A DNA stretch of 64,000 nt from Acetobacter vaccinii. GTDB lineage: Bacteria > Pseudomonadota > Alphaproteobacteria > Acetobacterales > Acetobacteraceae. Under the pieces are notes generated by a model. It searched no databases. It saw nothing but the letters and a program-made list of their open reading frames with translations, and was not told the origin of the DNA. Positions 62,528 to 64,000 of this stretch are shown here, in pieces. The translations under genes were made by a program, and so were the position numbers. The stretch lies in NCBI RefSeq assembly GCF_008365315.1, contig NZ_CP043506.1:1408001-1472000 (forward strand), read 5' to 3'. Each line of letters opens with the position of its first letter. Position 1 is the first letter of the stretch.

Positions 62528-62747
62528 GGAAAGCCTTGCAGGAGCATGCTGTCCCGCCAAGGGGGCGGGCACAAGGCTACACCATAGCTGGGCGTATCAA
62601 CTTGCACAGGGGGTGTTCTGCATGGCGGAGGGGGGCTGAACAGCAGCCAGCACAGTGCCGGGCCGAAGCGTAAGACAAGCAGATGACATATTCCGCAAAA
62701 GGGAATTTTCTGCTTGCTTAAGGCGCTTTATTTTTTTTAGGAAAGTT

Positions 62748-62824
62748 TGGCGCACCCGAAAGGACTCGAACCTCTAACCCCCAGATTCGTAGTCTGGTGC
62801 TCTATCCAGTTGAGCTACGGGTGC
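62748..62824 (-). tRNA. tRNA-Arg (anticodon ACG)
   Basis: The reverse strand gives a 77-base cloverleaf. GCACCCG pairs with CGGGTGC in the acceptor arm, the anticodon stem-loop CCAGACTACGAATCTGG carries ACG, and the T arm has GGTTCGAGTCC. CCA is encoded at 62748-62750. The first anticodon A is normally edited to inosine. Confidence 0.97.
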
Positions 62825-62836
62825 GCTGTGAGGCGG

Positions 62837-62865
62837 TTTCTATGCCAACGAGGGGGAGGCGGCAA
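62837..62865 (-). promoter_or_regulatory. tRNA-Arg promoter
   Basis: On the minus strand TTGCCG (62860-62865) and TAGAAA (62837-62842) are 17 bases apart. The -10 ends 12 bases before the tRNA. An A/T-rich stretch at 62870-62898 precedes the -35. This is the same arrangement as for tRNA-Gly and tRNA-Glu. Confidence 0.62.
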
Positions 62866-62907
62866 CCCCTAAAATTCATTTTTTTGAATTTTTTTATCGG
62901 GATTATG

Positions 62908-62940
62908 AAAAATCCCCAGAAAGCCGCCATTTCTGAGGGG
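62908..62940 (-). terminator. Rho-independent terminator of the secreted-protein gene
   Basis: On the minus strand CCCC and AGAAA (with a 2-base bulge) pair with TTTCT-GGGG around a GC-rich 7-base loop, followed by a T run. It starts 8 bases after the stop codon of the gene at 62948. It also insulates the tRNA-Arg promoter just beyond. Confidence 0.65.
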
Positions 62941-62947
62941 TTCTTTT

Positions 62948-63388
62948 TTAGTCCTCGCCCATAAAGTTCTTCCAGCTCCGGCTTTGCGGGCGGTGCAGGG
63001 TGACATGGGCACGGCAATTTGGGGTGCCATAAACACCTTCAAACACGGCTCCGTTCGGGTGGGCCTCAAAAACAAGGGGGAGGGGCTGTTTGCGTGCGTC
63101 TTGAAGCACAAGCTGGGCATGGTAGTGCTGGCGGGCCTTGTCGGGCACACCCCGCAGGACCAGGGTGCCGGTTTCAGGCACAAAAATCATACGCCCGTCC
63201 TGAATCTGCATGAGCGACGTGCCTTCTGTGGGGCAGTCAGTGCCCTGATCACGGACCAGCGTGCCTATCCAGTCTCCATACGGGTCTTCTGCTGCGGACT
63301 CTTCCGCCCTGACCGGGTGGGGGGCTGCAACACCTGCCAGAAAAAGGGTGCTCAGCAGGCCGAGGGCTTTCAGGCGGGCTGGGGTCAT
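62948..63388 (-). CDS. Secreted hypothetical protein with one cysteine pair
   Basis: The 146-residue product has a signal peptide (MTPARLKALGLLSTLFLAGV, cleaved after VRA) and a small domain starting EDPYGDWIGTLVRDQGTDCP. Only two cysteines occur in the mature part, one early and one in YGTPNCRAHVTLHR, so a disulfide is likely. The W-x-G-T-L and GVYGTPNC segments suggest a calycin-like or Ivy-like beta barrel, but I do not recognise a family. GGAG precedes the ATG. It is divergent from guaA. Confidence 0.7.
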   Translation of the reverse strand: MTPARLKALGLLSTLFLAGVAAPHPVRAEESAAEDPYGDWIGTLVRDQGTDCPTEGTSLMQIQDGRMIFVPETGTLVLRGVPDKARQHYHAQLVLQDARKQPLPLVFEAHPNGAVFEGVYGTPNCRAHVTLHRPQSRSWKNFMGED

Positions 63389-63608
63389 CGTCTGTTCTCC
63401 TTATACGGGCGGGGACTGTGCGTGGGCTGGGGCAGGCAGGCAAGCCGTGCTGTGGGCTGGCTGCCACGCGGGTATGGTTTTATTGGGGTGACGGCGGCCA
63501 CCCATGGCTTTATATCCGCCTGTAGATATGATCATCCGGCGTTACGCGCGCCAGATGTTGCCCCGCAAGACAACCCCCCGTGGTGTTGACCAGAAAGACC
63601 AGTAGCCC

Positions 63609-64000
63609 ATGCTCGAAGCCACTTCGCCTGTTTCTCCTGTCGCGTTGGATGAAACCCTGCACCAGGATCGTATCCTGATTCTGGATTTTGGCAGCCAGGT
63701 GACGCAGCTTATTGCGCGCCGCGTGCGTGAAAGTGGCGTGTACTGCGAAATCTGGCCCTTTACCGCAACAGCAGAGCGTATCCGTGGTTTTGCACCGCGC
63801 GGCATTATCCTGTCCGGTGGTCCGGCCAGCGTGAATGGCCCCGATGCCCCGCGTGTGCCTGATGTGGTGTTTGAGCTGGCAGTGCCGGTGATGGGCATCT
63901 GCTATGGCCAGCAGGCCATGTGCAAGCAGCTTGGCGGGCAAGTTGAAAGTGGTGACCACCGCGAATTCGGCCGTGCGTTTGTTGATATTGTGGAAGACTG
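63609..64000 (+). CDS. guaA: GMP synthase, N-terminal part
   Basis: The first 130 codons are present; the gene runs off the window. They encode the class I glutaminase domain: [32 protein letters not shown] and the nucleophile Cys in [11 protein letters not shown], as in GuaA, which makes GMP from XMP and glutamine. The ATG at 63609 follows an in-frame TAG by 3 bases, so it is the first possible start. Its N-terminus is about 20 residues longer than in E. coli. Confidence 0.95.
   Translation, partial: MLEATSPVSPVALDETLHQDRILILDFGSQVTQLIARRVRESGVYCEIWPFTATAERIRGFAPRGIILSGGPASVNGPDAPRVPDVVFELAVPVMGICYGQQAMCKQLGGQVESGDHREFGRAFVDIVED

Overview
The window looks like chromosome of an acetic acid bacterium (Acetobacteraceae, most like Acetobacter or Gluconobacter). 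The reasons are a membrane-bound PQQ glucose dehydrogenase of about 809 residues, a pentose phosphate operon with a fused transaldolase/phosphoglucose isomerase, the alphaproteobacterial his gene order and high GC content. This assignment is inferred from gene content and was not tested by a search. Every position and motif below was read from the sequence. Family names rest on recognised motifs.

Layout. 0-8.5 kb: the end of a TonB-dependent receptor, a small DUF3147 membrane protein, gcd, a pirin gene divergent from a LysR regulator, and rfbB and rfbD for dTDP-rhamnose. 8.5-13 kb: a methionine block that is visibly more AT-rich than its surroundings. It holds metR, metF with a possible short leader ORF, and an oppositely directed pair encoding a folate-independent core methionine synthase (MesD) and its DUF1852 partner (MesX). 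A perfect MetR-type operator lies upstream of mesX, and the block ends near tRNA-Gly. 13.7-23.6 kb: an oxidoreductase, nadE, the hisB-hisH-GNAT-hisA-hisF-hisE-HIT run, a nitroreductase, a UbiH-type monooxygenase and DUF4186. 23.9-31.4 kb: surface polysaccharide genes (GT4 glycosyltransferase, KpsS, KpsC, an LtaS-like transferase), a fatty acid hydroxylase, a 13-copy CCTGTG repeat and tRNA-Glu.

31.5-48 kb: DUF1489, hemW, kup, a YggS-type PLP protein, a quinone oxidoreductase, an unusual CLC transporter, then the leftward operon tkt, tal-pgi, gnd, pgl, rpiA, gntK plus a small ORF. With gcd this covers periplasmic oxidation of glucose and the cytoplasmic phosphorylated route for gluconate. 48-64 kb: an ankyrin protein, hisC, a CorA/ZntB transporter, a KpsMT-type ABC exporter, two paralogous lytic transglycosylase lipoproteins, the operon hldD-lgt-midA-pgeF-lipoprotein, an Ivy-like lysozyme inhibitor, tRNA-Arg and the start of guaA.

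The most interesting points are the MetR-linked mesX-mesD pair beside metF, a Cys/Met-containing ORF tightly coupled to metF, a promoter layout shared by all three tRNA genes, the transglycosylase/Ivy/Lgt envelope neighbourhood, and the degenerate selectivity motifs of the CLC protein. No phage, CRISPR array or intact insertion sequence was seen.
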